A DNA stretch of 35,633 bases from Deltaproteobacteria bacterium. Its GTDB lineage: Bacteria > Desulfobacterota > Deferrisomatia > Deferrisomatales > JACRMM01. The position numbers were made by a program, and so were the translations under genes. Shown one piece after another: positions 7,883-16,302 of the stretch (the stretch's first letter is position 1; each line of letters starts with the position of its first letter). Below the pieces are notes generated by a model. It searched no databases, was not told the DNA's origin, and was given only the letters and a program-made list of their open reading frames with translations. The DNA is taken from the NCBI GenBank assembly GCA_016214985.1, contig JACRMM010000011.1, positions 1 through 35,633 of the forward strand, given 5' to 3'.

Positions 7883-9289
7883 CTACTCGTGAAAGAGCGG
7901 CGTCGGAGCCACCGCCGCCTGGGTGAGCGCCTGGTCGGCTTCGGGCAGACCCAGGGCCACCGCCATGAGCTGGGTCACGTAGACCGCGGGAATCGTGAAC
8001 CCCAGGTCTCCCGCCATCTCGGGTTGCCGCTCATCCAGGTTCAACTGGCACAGGGGGCAGGCGGTCGCGATCAAGTCCGCTCCCCTGGCCCTGGCCTCTT
8101 TCAGGATCTCCGCAGTCAGGCGTTTGGCAATCGGCGTCTGGGTGATCGCGAGGCTGCCTCCGCAACAGTCGGTCTTCCGGGTCCACTCCAGGGGCTCCGC
8201 ACCCAGCTCCCGGACGATCCGGTCCATGCCCGCGGGGTTCTCCGGTTCGAGCGAACCCGTGTCGGCCGGTGGCCGGGTGAGCAGGCAGCCGTAGTAACAT
8301 GCAACCTTCAGACCGGAGAGGGGCTTCTGCACCCGCTCGGCCACGACCTGGGGCCCGGCCTCGGCCAGGCAGTCCAAGACGTTCAGCACCTTCACACTGT
8401 CCTGGTAGTCGCGGCCCAGCACCTCGTCCACCCGGTCCGCAAGGTCGCCCTGTTCCCGGTGGTGGCGGACGCTCGAACGGAGCCGGCTGTAGCATGCCGC
8501 GCATGGCGCTACCGCTCGGTCGAGCCCCATCTTCTCGACGGTCGAGAGGTTCTTCAGAGGCAGGACCATCGCCGTGATGGGGTCGCTTCCGTGGGCCGGC
8601 GTCGCCCCGCAGCAGGTCCAGCCGGGGATCTCGCAGAGCTCGATCCCGAGGGCCCGCGCTACGCCCCGGAAGGACCGATCGTAGGCCTGACCCGCCGACT
8701 GCAGCGAGCATCCCGGATAGTAGGCGACGCGGTTTGTGGCGGTTCCGACGCGGTTGACGCGGCCCGGTGTCCGGGCGAAGTGCGGAAAGAGTTTAAGCTT
8801 CCCCTTGCGCAGCATCGCGATCCCGAGGTCCACATCCCTCAGGGGCTTGCCGTCTCGGAGGTTCAGCTCGGCCATCAAGCCCGCCTCATAGGCCCGGCCG
8901 AACAGCCGGATGTTTCTCAGAAACGCCTTGAAGAAGCGGCCCTGCTCCGGCACGGACGCCTGCTCGAGGGTCTGCTGGCGGAAGTGGTCGATGATCCCCG
9001 GGATGTCGAGACCCTGGGGGCAGCGGGTGTTGCACGTCTGACAAGAGGCGCAGAGCCAGACCGTGCGGCTTGCCGCCACGGACTCGTCGCCCTCCTGGAT
9101 CGCCCGCATCACCTCGCTCGGCAGGAGGTCGAGGTGCTGGGCCATCGGGCACCCCGAGGAGCAGCGCTGGCACTGATAGCAGAGGAACGCGTTCTGGTGG
9201 GTCGCGTCGGCCACGCGCGACGCCAACGTGCGGCTGTCGGCTCGCGGCGTTTGGGCTTCGGGACTCTGTGCTCGGCTGTCGGCTGGCAT
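7883..9289 (-). CDS. hdrCB: HdrC-HdrB fusion protein, upstream module
   Basis: A 468-aa paralog of the HdrCB at 978-2378. The HdrC half has CYQCQRCSSGCP and LCASCQTCNTRCP, two [4Fe-4S] motifs. The HdrB half has two CCG domains: YYPGCSLQS, WTCCGATPAH, APCAACYSR, then YYGCLLTRPP, TDCCGGSLA, ACPLCQLNL. All cluster ligands appear intact in both copies, so both should be functional. The N-terminus is extended by about 25 low-complexity residues before the first cysteine. The start is ATG 9289 with GAGG about 6 nt upstream. It follows metF by 39 nt and is the last gene of the upstream module. Confidence 0.9.
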   Translation of the reverse strand: MPADSRAQSPEAQTPRADSRTLASRVADATHQNAFLCYQCQRCSSGCPMAQHLDLLPSEVMRAIQEGDESVAASRTVWLCASCQTCNTRCPQGLDIPGIIDHFRQQTLEQASVPEQGRFFKAFLRNIRLFGRAYEAGLMAELNLRDGKPLRDVDLGIAMLRKGKLKLFPHFARTPGRVNRVGTATNRVAYYPGCSLQSAGQAYDRSFRGVARALGIELCEIPGWTCCGATPAHGSDPITAMVLPLKNLSTVEKMGLDRAVAPCAACYSRLRSSVRHHREQGDLADRVDEVLGRDYQDSVKVLNVLDCLAEAGPQVVAERVQKPLSGLKVACYYGCLLTRPPADTGSLEPENPAGMDRIVRELGAEPLEWTRKTDCCGGSLAITQTPIAKRLTAEILKEARARGADLIATACPLCQLNLDERQPEMAGDLGFTIPAVYVTQLMAVALGLPEADQALTQAAVAPTPLFHE

Positions 9290-9328
9290 CCGAACCTCAC
9301 TCTCTCGGTTACTCGTTCCCGTTCCCGT

Positions 9329-10330
9329 CTACGCCCGAGCACCGGCCGGCAGCGGCTGCGGCCTCGGCAGCAGGCCGGCGGCCTCCACGATGGGCCGCAC
9401 CGCGTCCTCCCATTCAATCGCCATCAGGTGGACCCCGGCCACCCCGGGAATCTGCCTCACCTCCTGGATCTGTTCGATGCAGAGCTGGATCCCGGCCTCC
9501 TTGAAGGCTTTGGTGCGCGCGGCCTTGTCCTCGATCCCCTGACCCGCCGCCGTCATCCGGTCGACGACCTCGTCGGGCACGTCCATGCCCGGGACCGAGT
9601 CGCGCATGTACTTGGCCATGGCCGGGCCCTTGAGGGGGCTCAGACCCGCAAGCACGTAGGCCTTGTCCAGGACCCCCAGATCCCCCAGCCGCGCCATGAA
9701 CTCCTTGAACTTCGGCATGTTGTAGATGCACTGGGTCTGGATGAACTGCGCCCCTGCCTTGACCTTCTTGGCCAGACGGAAGGGCCGATACTCCAGGGGA
9801 CCCCCGAAGGGGTTCTCGGCTGCGCCAAGGAAGAACTTCGGCGGGTTGCCCTCGATGGGCTCGCCGCAGGCGAAGATCTCCTGGTCGCGCATCTTGGCCA
9901 TGATCTCCAGGAGTTGGATCGAATCGATGTCCCACACGTTCTTCGACCCCGGGTGGTTGCCGAAGGTCTGGTGATCGCCGGAGAGGCACAGGAGGTTTTG
10001 AAGCCCCAGGGCCCAGGCCCCGAGGAGGTCGGCCTGGATCGCCAAGCGGTTGCGGTCCCGGCAGGTCATCTGGACCACGGGCTCGAGACCGGCCTCCCGC
10101 GCGAGTACCGCCGCCCCGATCGAGGACATCCGGACCACGGCGGTCTGGTTGTCCGTGATGTTCACTGCGTCGGCCGCTCCGGCGAGGAGCTTGGCCTTCC
10201 GCCGGATCACCTCCGCATCGCCGCCTTTCGGCGGTCCGAGCTCTGCGGTGACGGCAAAGCCGCCGGACTCGAGCACCCGGGCGAGGTTGCTCTGGCCCGG
10301 CTGGAAAGGGGTTTCGGTCCTCTCGTTCAT
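9329..10330 (-). CDS. metF: Methylenetetrahydrofolate reductase MetF, upstream module
   Basis: A 333-aa short-type MetF, homologous over its whole length to the copy at 2380-3360 but clearly diverged. The same hallmarks are present: FAVTAELGPPKGGD, DAVNITDNQTAVVRMSS, QMTCRDRNRLAIQAD, LLCLSGDHQTFG and FIQTQCIYNMPKF. The reaction is expected to be methylene-THF/methyl-THF interconversion with FAD, with electrons routed through MetV and the Hdr proteins. A 104-nt gap separates it from metV, unlike the tight spacing in the downstream module. Keeping two complete metF genes in tandem suggests that the modules work with different electron partners or in different directions (inference). Confidence 0.92.
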   Translation of the reverse strand: MNERTETPFQPGQSNLARVLESGGFAVTAELGPPKGGDAEVIRRKAKLLAGAADAVNITDNQTAVVRMSSIGAAVLAREAGLEPVVQMTCRDRNRLAIQADLLGAWALGLQNLLCLSGDHQTFGNHPGSKNVWDIDSIQLLEIMAKMRDQEIFACGEPIEGNPPKFFLGAAENPFGGPLEYRPFRLAKKVKAGAQFIQTQCIYNMPKFKEFMARLGDLGVLDKAYVLAGLSPLKGPAMAKYMRDSVPGMDVPDEVVDRMTAAGQGIEDKAARTKAFKEAGIQLCIEQIQEVRQIPGVAGVHLMAIEWEDAVRPIVEAAGLLPRPQPLPAGARA

Positions 10331-10434
10331 GATCGTACTCCTGGCGGGGCCGCTCTAAGCCCCACAGCCGTCAGCGGTCCACTGGCAGCAGGCGTAAGGT
10401 GTGTTCGCGAAGCGGACCGCACCGGATGACCGGG

Positions 10435-11142
10435 TCACGCCGGCGCGGAGGCCTCGCCTTCGGCCTCCCGGTGGGAGAGCTTCAGGTCCTCCCTCTCTAC
10501 CTTGCGCGGGCCGCCATCCCGGGCAGGCCGCCAGTCCTTGGGAGCCCGCGTCTCCAGCAGCCGGTCCAGGTGCCCGAACTTCTTCATGCGGTCGTAGATG
10601 AGCTGCCAGGCACACTCGATCGAGTCGTTCACCTCGCACTTGCCGTCGTGGGAGCCGCCGCAGGGCCCGTTCAGGAGGTTCTTGGAGCACCGGGCGATCG
10701 GGCAGATGCCGTCGGTGAAGTCGAGCACGCAGTCTCCGCACCCGGCGCAGCGCTCCTCCCAGAGGCCGTGGGACGTGGGCAGGCCGTAGAAGCGGGTGTT
10801 GAGCCCCGGGAGCATCCGGGCCTCGGGGAAGCGCTCCACCACGGCCTGAGCCCCTACCCCGCAGGCGAGCGAGACCACAGTGTCGGCGGCCCGGATCGGG
10901 TCGCCGGCCTGGTCCAGGTACTCCCACTCGCACTGGCGCTGGACCGTGAAGTGGCTCGCCTCGAGCTCCTTGCCCTCGAGCTTCGCCTTCAGGCGAAGGG
11001 ACGAGGCGAGCACTTCGGCCTCCTTCGTGCCCCCGGCGAAACAGACCGTCACGCACGTGCCGCAGCCGAGGACGAGCACGTTCTTGGCACCGTCAATGCT
11101 CCCTAGGATCTCGGCCAGAGGCTTCTGCTCGGCAACAATCAT
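10435..11142 (-). CDS. metV: MetV, zinc/Fe-S partner of MetF, upstream module
   Basis: A 235-aa paralog of the MetV at 3362-4111. Cysteine motifs are conserved: GCGTCVTVC, QRQCEWEYLDQ, SLACGVGAQAV, RCAGCGDCVLDFTDGICPIARC and NGPCGGSHDGKCEV. It has a shorter segment than the paralog between the last Cys motif and CAWQLIYDRMKKFG, and a Glu/Ala-rich tail. The ATG overlaps the stop codon of the selenoprotein mvhD (ATGA), so translation of metV depends on ribosomes having read through the UGA, which would couple metV output to selenium supply (inference). Confidence 0.9.
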   Translation of the reverse strand: MIVAEQKPLAEILGSIDGAKNVLVLGCGTCVTVCFAGGTKEAEVLASSLRLKAKLEGKELEASHFTVQRQCEWEYLDQAGDPIRAADTVVSLACGVGAQAVVERFPEARMLPGLNTRFYGLPTSHGLWEERCAGCGDCVLDFTDGICPIARCSKNLLNGPCGGSHDGKCEVNDSIECAWQLIYDRMKKFGHLDRLLETRAPKDWRPARDGGPRKVEREDLKLSHREAEGEASAPA

Positions 11143-11618
11143 GGCCCTGCCTCCTCGATGGGTCCGCGGGGACCTCCGGGACCCCTAGGCTCCAAGCCCT
11201 CCGGTTTCGCCGGTTTCAGTGGGCTCGGCCCCAAGGCCCGGACCGCCTCGGTCATCTCCTGACACAAGCCGGCAAACCTTGCCCCTTCTGCCGAGGAGAG
11301 GTTGAACATCCTCACCCGTTCGCCCCCGACGCCGATCTCGTCCAGGAGTCTGGCTGCGTACTGCACTCTTCTCTTGGCGTTCGTATTACCTTCCAGGTAA
11401 TGGCAGTCGCCCTCCAGTCACCCGGCCACCATTACCCCGTCCGCACCGGTCTCGAAGGCCGACAGCACGTGGATCACGTCGAGCTTGCCCGTGCACGGCA
11501 GGCGCACGATCCGGATCCCGGGCGGGTACGCGACCCGCATGGCGCCCGCGAGATCTGCGGCCCCGTAGGCGCAGTGATGGCAGCAGAAGGCTACGATTCC
11601 AGGGGTGAACTCGCTCAT
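11139..11618 (-). CDS. mvhD: MvhD-like electron-transfer protein with in-frame UGA (selenocysteine), upstream module
   Basis: A 159-aa MvhD/FlpD-family protein if the in-frame TGA at 11418-11420 is read as Sec (residue 67). The frame is open on both sides. Before it come FCCHHCAYGAADLAG, IRIVRLPCTGK and ETGADGVMVAG; after it come LEGDCHYLEGNTNAKRR and the expected family C-terminus. The UGA replaces the Cys seen in the paralog (ACPIGNC, 4108-4617). MvhD homologs with Sec at this place (VhuD) are known in methanogens. A hairpin suited to a bacterial SECIS follows. A conventional gene finder would call this a truncated ORF plus a fragment. ATG 11618 lies 2 nt after the hdrA stop; the end overlaps metV. 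No selenium genes (selA, selB, selC, selD) are in the window. Confidence 0.88.
11385..11420 (-). promoter_or_regulatory. Putative bacterial SECIS element after the UGA in mvhD
   Basis: On the mRNA strand the UGA (11420-11418) is followed by 16 nt and then a perfect 6-bp stem, ATTACC-TGGAA-GGTAAT. Its 5-nt loop has G in its second and third positions. Distance from the UGA, stem size and a G early in the apical loop fit the loose bSECIS consensus bound by SelB. The codons in the stem still spell conserved family residues (CHYLEGN). Confidence 0.7.
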
Positions 11619-11620
11619 CT

Positions 11621-14600
11621 CTAGCAACCTCCGCTCGCGGCCATCCGCTGCCGCTCTCCGTGATAGGGGACCTGGTTCGAGAAGAAGGCATCGACCAGGG
11701 AAAGAACCTGGGGGTCGGTGAAGTGGGCGAGCTCGATCGCCTTCGCCGGGCACTCCCCGGCGCAGACGCCGCAGCCCCGGCAGGTGGCCGGCTCGATGTA
11801 CGCGGCTCCCAGCAACCCGCCTGCGCCCAGGAGGTCCGGCTGGATCTTCGGAACGTTGTACGGGCAGGCGCGCACGCAGGTGAGGCAGCCCGCGCACTTC
11901 TCGGCGTCCACCCGGGCCACGATGCCGTCCGAGTGGATCTCGTCCTTCGAGAGCACCGTGGCTGCCCGGGCTGCCGCGGCCTGGGCCTGGGCGATGCTCT
12001 CGGAGAGGAGCTTCGGGTAGTGGGCGAGGCCCGCGAGGTAGAGCCCGTTCGTCTGGAAGTCCACCGGGCGAAGCTTCACGTGGGCTTCCAGGAAGAACCC
12101 GTCCGCGTCGAGGGGCGCCTTGAGGCGCGTCGCGAGCTCCCGCGTGTCGGCGTGCGGGACGAGGGGCTCGGCCAGCACCAGGAGGTGGGGCCAAAGTGTC
12201 GCCTTCTTGCCGGTCCCGGCGTCCACATAGTCGACCCGGACCGAGTTCCAGTCCGTCGAGACCACCGGCCGGGCCGAAGGCTCGTAGCGCCGGAAGAGCA
12301 CGCCGCGGCGCCGTGCCTCGGTGTAGAGGCGCTCCTTGAACCCGTAGGTCCGGATGTCCTTGTAGAGGAGCGTGATCTCTGCGGAGGGGTTGAGCTCCTT
12401 CAGGAGGAGCGCGTTCTTGATCGCGGTGGTGCAGCACATCCGGGCACAGAAGCGCTCGGCCGGCCCTACGCACAGGATCATGACCACCCGGTCCGGGAGC
12501 GGCCGGGCGGTTCGGTGAACGGGCCGGTCGTGGCCGTTTCCGCCAGCCTTTTGATAGAGAGTTTCCTCGAAGTCGAGTGCGGTCACGATCTCGGGGTTGG
12601 TCCCGAGGCCGTACTCCGGGCCCCGGTACTCCCGGGCGCCGGTGGCGACGATCGCCACCCCGTGGTCCACCTTACGCACCGCCCCCTGACGGCCGGCCAG
12701 CGTGCTCCGGAAGTTGCCCTGGAACCCCTCGAGCTCCTGTACCTCGGTCTCGAGGTGCACCTCGAGGTTCGGGTGCGTCAGGGCTCGGCGGGTGAGCTCA
12801 CCCAGGAACTCCGCCGGCCGCAGCCCGCTCTCCAGGTAGCGCACCCGGCGAAGGTTCCCGCCGAGCTCGGCCGCCCGCTCTACCAGGTGGACCTGGAAGC
12901 CCTGGTCCCCGAGCTCGAGGGCCGCGGTCATGCCGGCCGCGCCGCCGCCGAGCACCAGGGCCGCCTTCTGGACCGGGAACGCCAAGGCGCGGACCGGCGC
13001 GAGCCGGCTCGCCCGGGCCGCGGCGCCCCGGACGAGGTCCATGGCCTTTGTGGTCGCGTCCTCCCAGTTTTTGGAGTGGACCCAGGAGCACTGGTTGCGG
13101 ATGTTCGCCATCTCGAAGAGCGCGGGGTTCAGGCCCGCGGCGCGGGTGGCGTCCTGGAAGAGGGGCTCGTGGGTCCGGGGGCTGCACGAAGCGACCACGA
13201 CCCGGTTGAGCCCCAGCTCGTTCACGGTCTCGGTGATGTGGCGGACCGTGTCCTGGGAGCAGGTGTAGAGGTTCGCCTCGGCGTGGGCCACGCCGGGGAG
13301 CGTCTTCGCGTACTCAGCCACGGCCGGCACGTCGATGAAGCCGCCGATGTTCGAGCCGCAGTGGCAGATGAAGACGCCGACCTTGGGCGGTTGGCCCGCG
13401 ACGTCCTTCTCGGGTGGGTACTCGGGCTTCCGGGTGAGCGTGCCCCGGGCCGGTGCGAGCAGGCTCGCGGCCTTTGCCGCGGCGCCGCTCGCCTCGACCA
13501 CGGTCTCCGGGATGTCCTTGGGCTCCCGGAACGGCCCTGCGGCAAAGACGCCCGGCCGGCTCGTCTCAAGCGGCGTGAAGAGCGCCGTGCGGCAGAACCC
13601 GTAGTCGTCGAGCTCGATCCCGATCCTCTTCCCGAGCTCCTTGACCGAGGGCGAGATCTCCATGCCGACCGAAAGGACCACCAGGTCGAAGCGCTCCTCC
13701 TTGACCTTTCGATCCTGGATCGTCCGAACGACCAGATCGCCGGTCGCGGGGTCCTCGGCGAGCCGAGAAACCCGGCAACGCTCGTAGCGCACGCCGTACT
13801 TCTCCTTGGCCCGGCGGTAATACTCATCGTAACCCTTGGAGAACGCCCGGGCGTCCATGAAGAAGATGGCCACCTCGGTGCCCGGCTCGTGCTCCACGGC
13901 CATGATCGCTTCCTTGGCCGCAAACATGCAGCAGACGCTCGAGCAGTAGTCGTGCTTCTGGTCGCGGCTCCCCACGCACTGGAGGAACGCGATCTTCTTC
14001 GGGGTCTTGCCGTCGCCCGGACGCTGCACATGGCCGTGGGTCGGACCGGAGGCCGACAGCAATCGCTCGAACTGCATGGCGCTGACGACGTTCGGGTATC
14101 GGCCGAGCCCGTACTCCTGGCTGAGCCTCCCGTCGTAGATCTCGTACCCCGGAGCGAGCACCACGGCCCCCACCCGGAGCTGCTCGAACGTCTCGACCTG
14201 CTCGTGGTCGATCGCCTGGCGGCCGCAGGCGAGCTGGCACGCGAGGCACTCGGAGCAGGTGGCGCAGGCGAGGCAGCGCGCCGCCTCGGCCTGGGCGCGC
14301 TGGTCGTCGTAGCCGAGCTCCACCTCGGCGAAGCTCTCACACCGGTCCGCGACGGGAAGCTCGAGCAGCGGCACCCGGCCGCTTACCTTGATCTCCCCCA
14401 GGGCCGCCCGCTCCAGGAGCTCGGGCCGGGTGAACGTGACGACCGGGAGCACAGGTTTCGGCGGCCGTTCCAGGTCCTCGCCGTGGAGATAGCGGTGGAT
14501 CGACTCCGCGGCCCGGTGGCCCGAGGCCACGGCCTCGATCACGAACGCCGTGCCCGAGACGCTGTCGCCCGCGGCGAAGACCCCCTGACGGGTCGCGGCC

Positions 14601-16195
14601 ATGGTGTTCGGGTTGATCGCGATCGTGCGCTTGCGGGTGACCCCGACCCCCGTGTCTTCCGGGATGAACGCGAGGCCTGCCCGCTGGCCGACCGAGAAGA
14701 TGATCGTGTCCGCCTCGAGCACGTGCTCGGACGCCGGCTCGGTCTCGACCTGAAGGCGGCCCTCGTGGTCGAACGCGAAGGACTTGACCTTCGAGCACTC
14801 CATGCCCCTCACATGGCCCGTGCCGTCGTCCACGGCCCGGAGGAAGGTCCGGCTCGCGTGGATCGTGATGCCCTCCGCTTCGGCGGCCGCCGCCTCATGG
14901 GGGTGGCAGAGCATCTTGTCCGAAGGCTCGAGGCATGCGACGTGCACCTCGGACCCGAGCCGAACGGCCGTGCGGGCACAGTCCATGGCCACGTTCCCGC
15001 CGCCGATCACGAGCACCTTCCGGCCGAGCGTGGGGGGGGTGCCGAGGCGCACGTCCCGCAGAAACCGCGTGTTCACGAGCACGCCGTCCAGGTCGTTTCC
15101 CGGGACAGGGAGCTTGATTCCCTCGTGGGCGCCGACCGCGATCAGCACCGCGTCGAACCCGTGCTCGAAGAGGTCCTCCAGGTGGTCCACCCGGCTGTTG
15201 AGCCGCAGGTCCACCCCGAGGTCCAGGATATCCTGGACCTCCCGCTCCACGACCCAGGTGGGGAGCCGGTACTCGGGGATTCCGACGCGAAGCATCCCGC
15301 CGGCGACCGGAAGGGCCTCGAAGACGGTCACCCCGTACCCGAGCTTCGCCAGGTCCTGGGCCGCGGTCATGCCGCACGGCCCGCCCCCGATGATCGCGAC
15401 CTTCTGGGTGTAGCACCGCTCCGGTGGAGGAACCGGCTCCCGGGGTTTGGCGTAGACCTGGTCGGTGACGAAGCGCTTGAGCGCCCGGATGTTCACGGGC
15501 TCGTCGAGCTGACCACGGTTGCAGGCGTCCTCGCACCGGTGGTTGCAGATCCGGCCGCACATGCCGGGGAAGGGGTTGTCGAGCTTGATCGTGCGGAGCG
15601 CCGCCTCGTAGTCGCCGTTTCGGATGTGCGCGATGTAACCCTGGGCCCGCTGGCCCGCGGGGCAGGCGTCGCGGCAGGCGCTGATGCCCTTCTTCTCGAT
15701 GCAGTACGCGTTGGGGACGGCCTGGGGGTAAAGCTTGTGGGCGGCTTTCTGTGTGGTGAGGCCTTCGTCGAACCGGCCTGGGATCTGGATGGGGCAGGCT
15801 TTCTCGCAATCCCCGCACGCGGTGCACTTGGCCGGGTCGATGTAGCGGGGCCGGCGCGTCACGCTCACCGAGAAGTTCCCGGGGGTCCCGGTGATGGAGG
15901 TCACCTCCGCGTTGGTGAGGATCTCGACGTTCAGGTGCCGTCCCACGTCCACCAGCTTGGGGCTGATGGTGCACATGGCGCAGTCGTTCGTGGGAAAGGT
16001 CTTGTCGAGTTGCGCCATGTGGCCGCCGATCGCGGATCGGCTCTCGACCAGGTAGACCTTGTACCCCCCTTCCGCGAGGTCCAGGCTCGCCTGGATGCCT
16101 CCGATTCCGCCGCCCACCACCAGGACGGCCCCGGTCACGTTCGCACCCGAGGCGACGGGCCGGCCCCCGTCGCCATTCCCGTTCCCCATCGCCAT
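11621..16195 (-). CDS. hdrA: Giant HdrA fused with a GltD/NfnB-like NAD(P)H flavoprotein domain, upstream module
   Basis: A 1524-aa protein with three FAD Rossmann motifs. Residues 24-140 are HdrA-like (VLVVGGGIGGIQASL, TFPTNDCAMCTISPKL, CTACGDCEKACP). From about 170 to 600 there is a complete GltD/NfnB-like module: a cysteine-rich N-part (CRDACPAG, CGRICNHRCEDAC), FAD motif VAIIGGGPCGMTAAQ at 266 and NAD(P) motif VLVIGGGNVAMDCA near 394. The HdrA part then resumes, followed by a second HdrA unit (ALVLGGGAAGMTAAL near 1095) and a terminal 2x[4Fe-4S] ferredoxin (CAGCLTCVRACP, CRGCGVCAGECP). The insert suggests direct NAD(P)H input or output to a bifurcating HdrA. ATG 16195 is preferred over TTG 16219 because AGAGGGG lies just upstream. 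HdrA-GltD fusions are known from other anaerobes. Confidence 0.9.
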   Translation of the reverse strand: MAMGNGNGDGGRPVASGANVTGAVLVVGGGIGGIQASLDLAEGGYKVYLVESRSAIGGHMAQLDKTFPTNDCAMCTISPKLVDVGRHLNVEILTNAEVTSITGTPGNFSVSVTRRPRYIDPAKCTACGDCEKACPIQIPGRFDEGLTTQKAAHKLYPQAVPNAYCIEKKGISACRDACPAGQRAQGYIAHIRNGDYEAALRTIKLDNPFPGMCGRICNHRCEDACNRGQLDEPVNIRALKRFVTDQVYAKPREPVPPPERCYTQKVAIIGGGPCGMTAAQDLAKLGYGVTVFEALPVAGGMLRVGIPEYRLPTWVVEREVQDILDLGVDLRLNSRVDHLEDLFEHGFDAVLIAVGAHEGIKLPVPGNDLDGVLVNTRFLRDVRLGTPPTLGRKVLVIGGGNVAMDCARTAVRLGSEVHVACLEPSDKMLCHPHEAAAAEAEGITIHASRTFLRAVDDGTGHVRGMECSKVKSFAFDHEGRLQVETEPASEHVLEADTIIFSVGQRAGLAFIPEDTGVGVTRKRTIAINPNTMAATRQGVFAAGDSVSGTAFVIEAVASGHRAAESIHRYLHGEDLERPPKPVLPVVTFTRPELLERAALGEIKVSGRVPLLELPVADRCESFAEVELGYDDQRAQAEAARCLACATCSECLACQLACGRQAIDHEQVETFEQLRVGAVVLAPGYEIYDGRLSQEYGLGRYPNVVSAMQFERLLSASGPTHGHVQRPGDGKTPKKIAFLQCVGSRDQKHDYCSSVCCMFAAKEAIMAVEHEPGTEVAIFFMDARAFSKGYDEYYRRAKEKYGVRYERCRVSRLAEDPATGDLVVRTIQDRKVKEERFDLVVLSVGMEISPSVKELGKRIGIELDDYGFCRTALFTPLETSRPGVFAAGPFREPKDIPETVVEASGAAAKAASLLAPARGTLTRKPEYPPEKDVAGQPPKVGVFICHCGSNIGGFIDVPAVAEYAKTLPGVAHAEANLYTCSQDTVRHITETVNELGLNRVVVASCSPRTHEPLFQDATRAAGLNPALFEMANIRNQCSWVHSKNWEDATTKAMDLVRGAAARASRLAPVRALAFPVQKAALVLGGGAAGMTAALELGDQGFQVHLVERAAELGGNLRRVRYLESGLRPAEFLGELTRRALTHPNLEVHLETEVQELEGFQGNFRSTLAGRQGAVRKVDHGVAIVATGAREYRGPEYGLGTNPEIVTALDFEETLYQKAGGNGHDRPVHRTARPLPDRVVMILCVGPAERFCARMCCTTAIKNALLLKELNPSAEITLLYKDIRTYGFKERLYTEARRRGVLFRRYEPSARPVVSTDWNSVRVDYVDAGTGKKATLWPHLLVLAEPLVPHADTRELATRLKAPLDADGFFLEAHVKLRPVDFQTNGLYLAGLAHYPKLLSESIAQAQAAAARAATVLSKDEIHSDGIVARVDAEKCAGCLTCVRACPYNVPKIQPDLLGAGGLLGAAYIEPATCRGCGVCAGECPAKAIELAHFTDPQVLSLVDAFFSNQVPYHGERQRMAASGGC

Positions 16196-16232
16196 ATCGC
16201 CCCTCTCGAAGAACCGCAACGTGAACCGATGA

Positions 16233-16293
16233 GGAAAGCTGGGAGGCCGGGGGGGCCTTTCGGCGTCCTAGGGTCCGAGCACCCCAGCTTTCC
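16233..16293. repeat. 11-bp inverted repeat between the receiver-like gene and hdrA
   Basis: Perfect arms GGAAAGCTGGG (16233-16243) and CCCAGCTTTCC (16283-16293) enclose 39 nt with GC-rich internal pairing (GGCC-GGGGG-GGCC). It lies between the first gene of the operon and the giant hdrA. It may act as an attenuator or RNA-processing element that sets different levels for the regulator and the complex; there is no T-tract. Confidence 0.45.
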
Positions 16294-16302
16294 GGCGTCC
16301 CG

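Noticed and set aside
11385..11618. mvhD as a pseudogene with a nonsense mutation
   Set aside because: Both sides of the TGA keep the family sequence without frameshift, the UGA replaces a known Cys/Sec position, a SECIS-like hairpin follows, and the downstream gene overlaps the true end.
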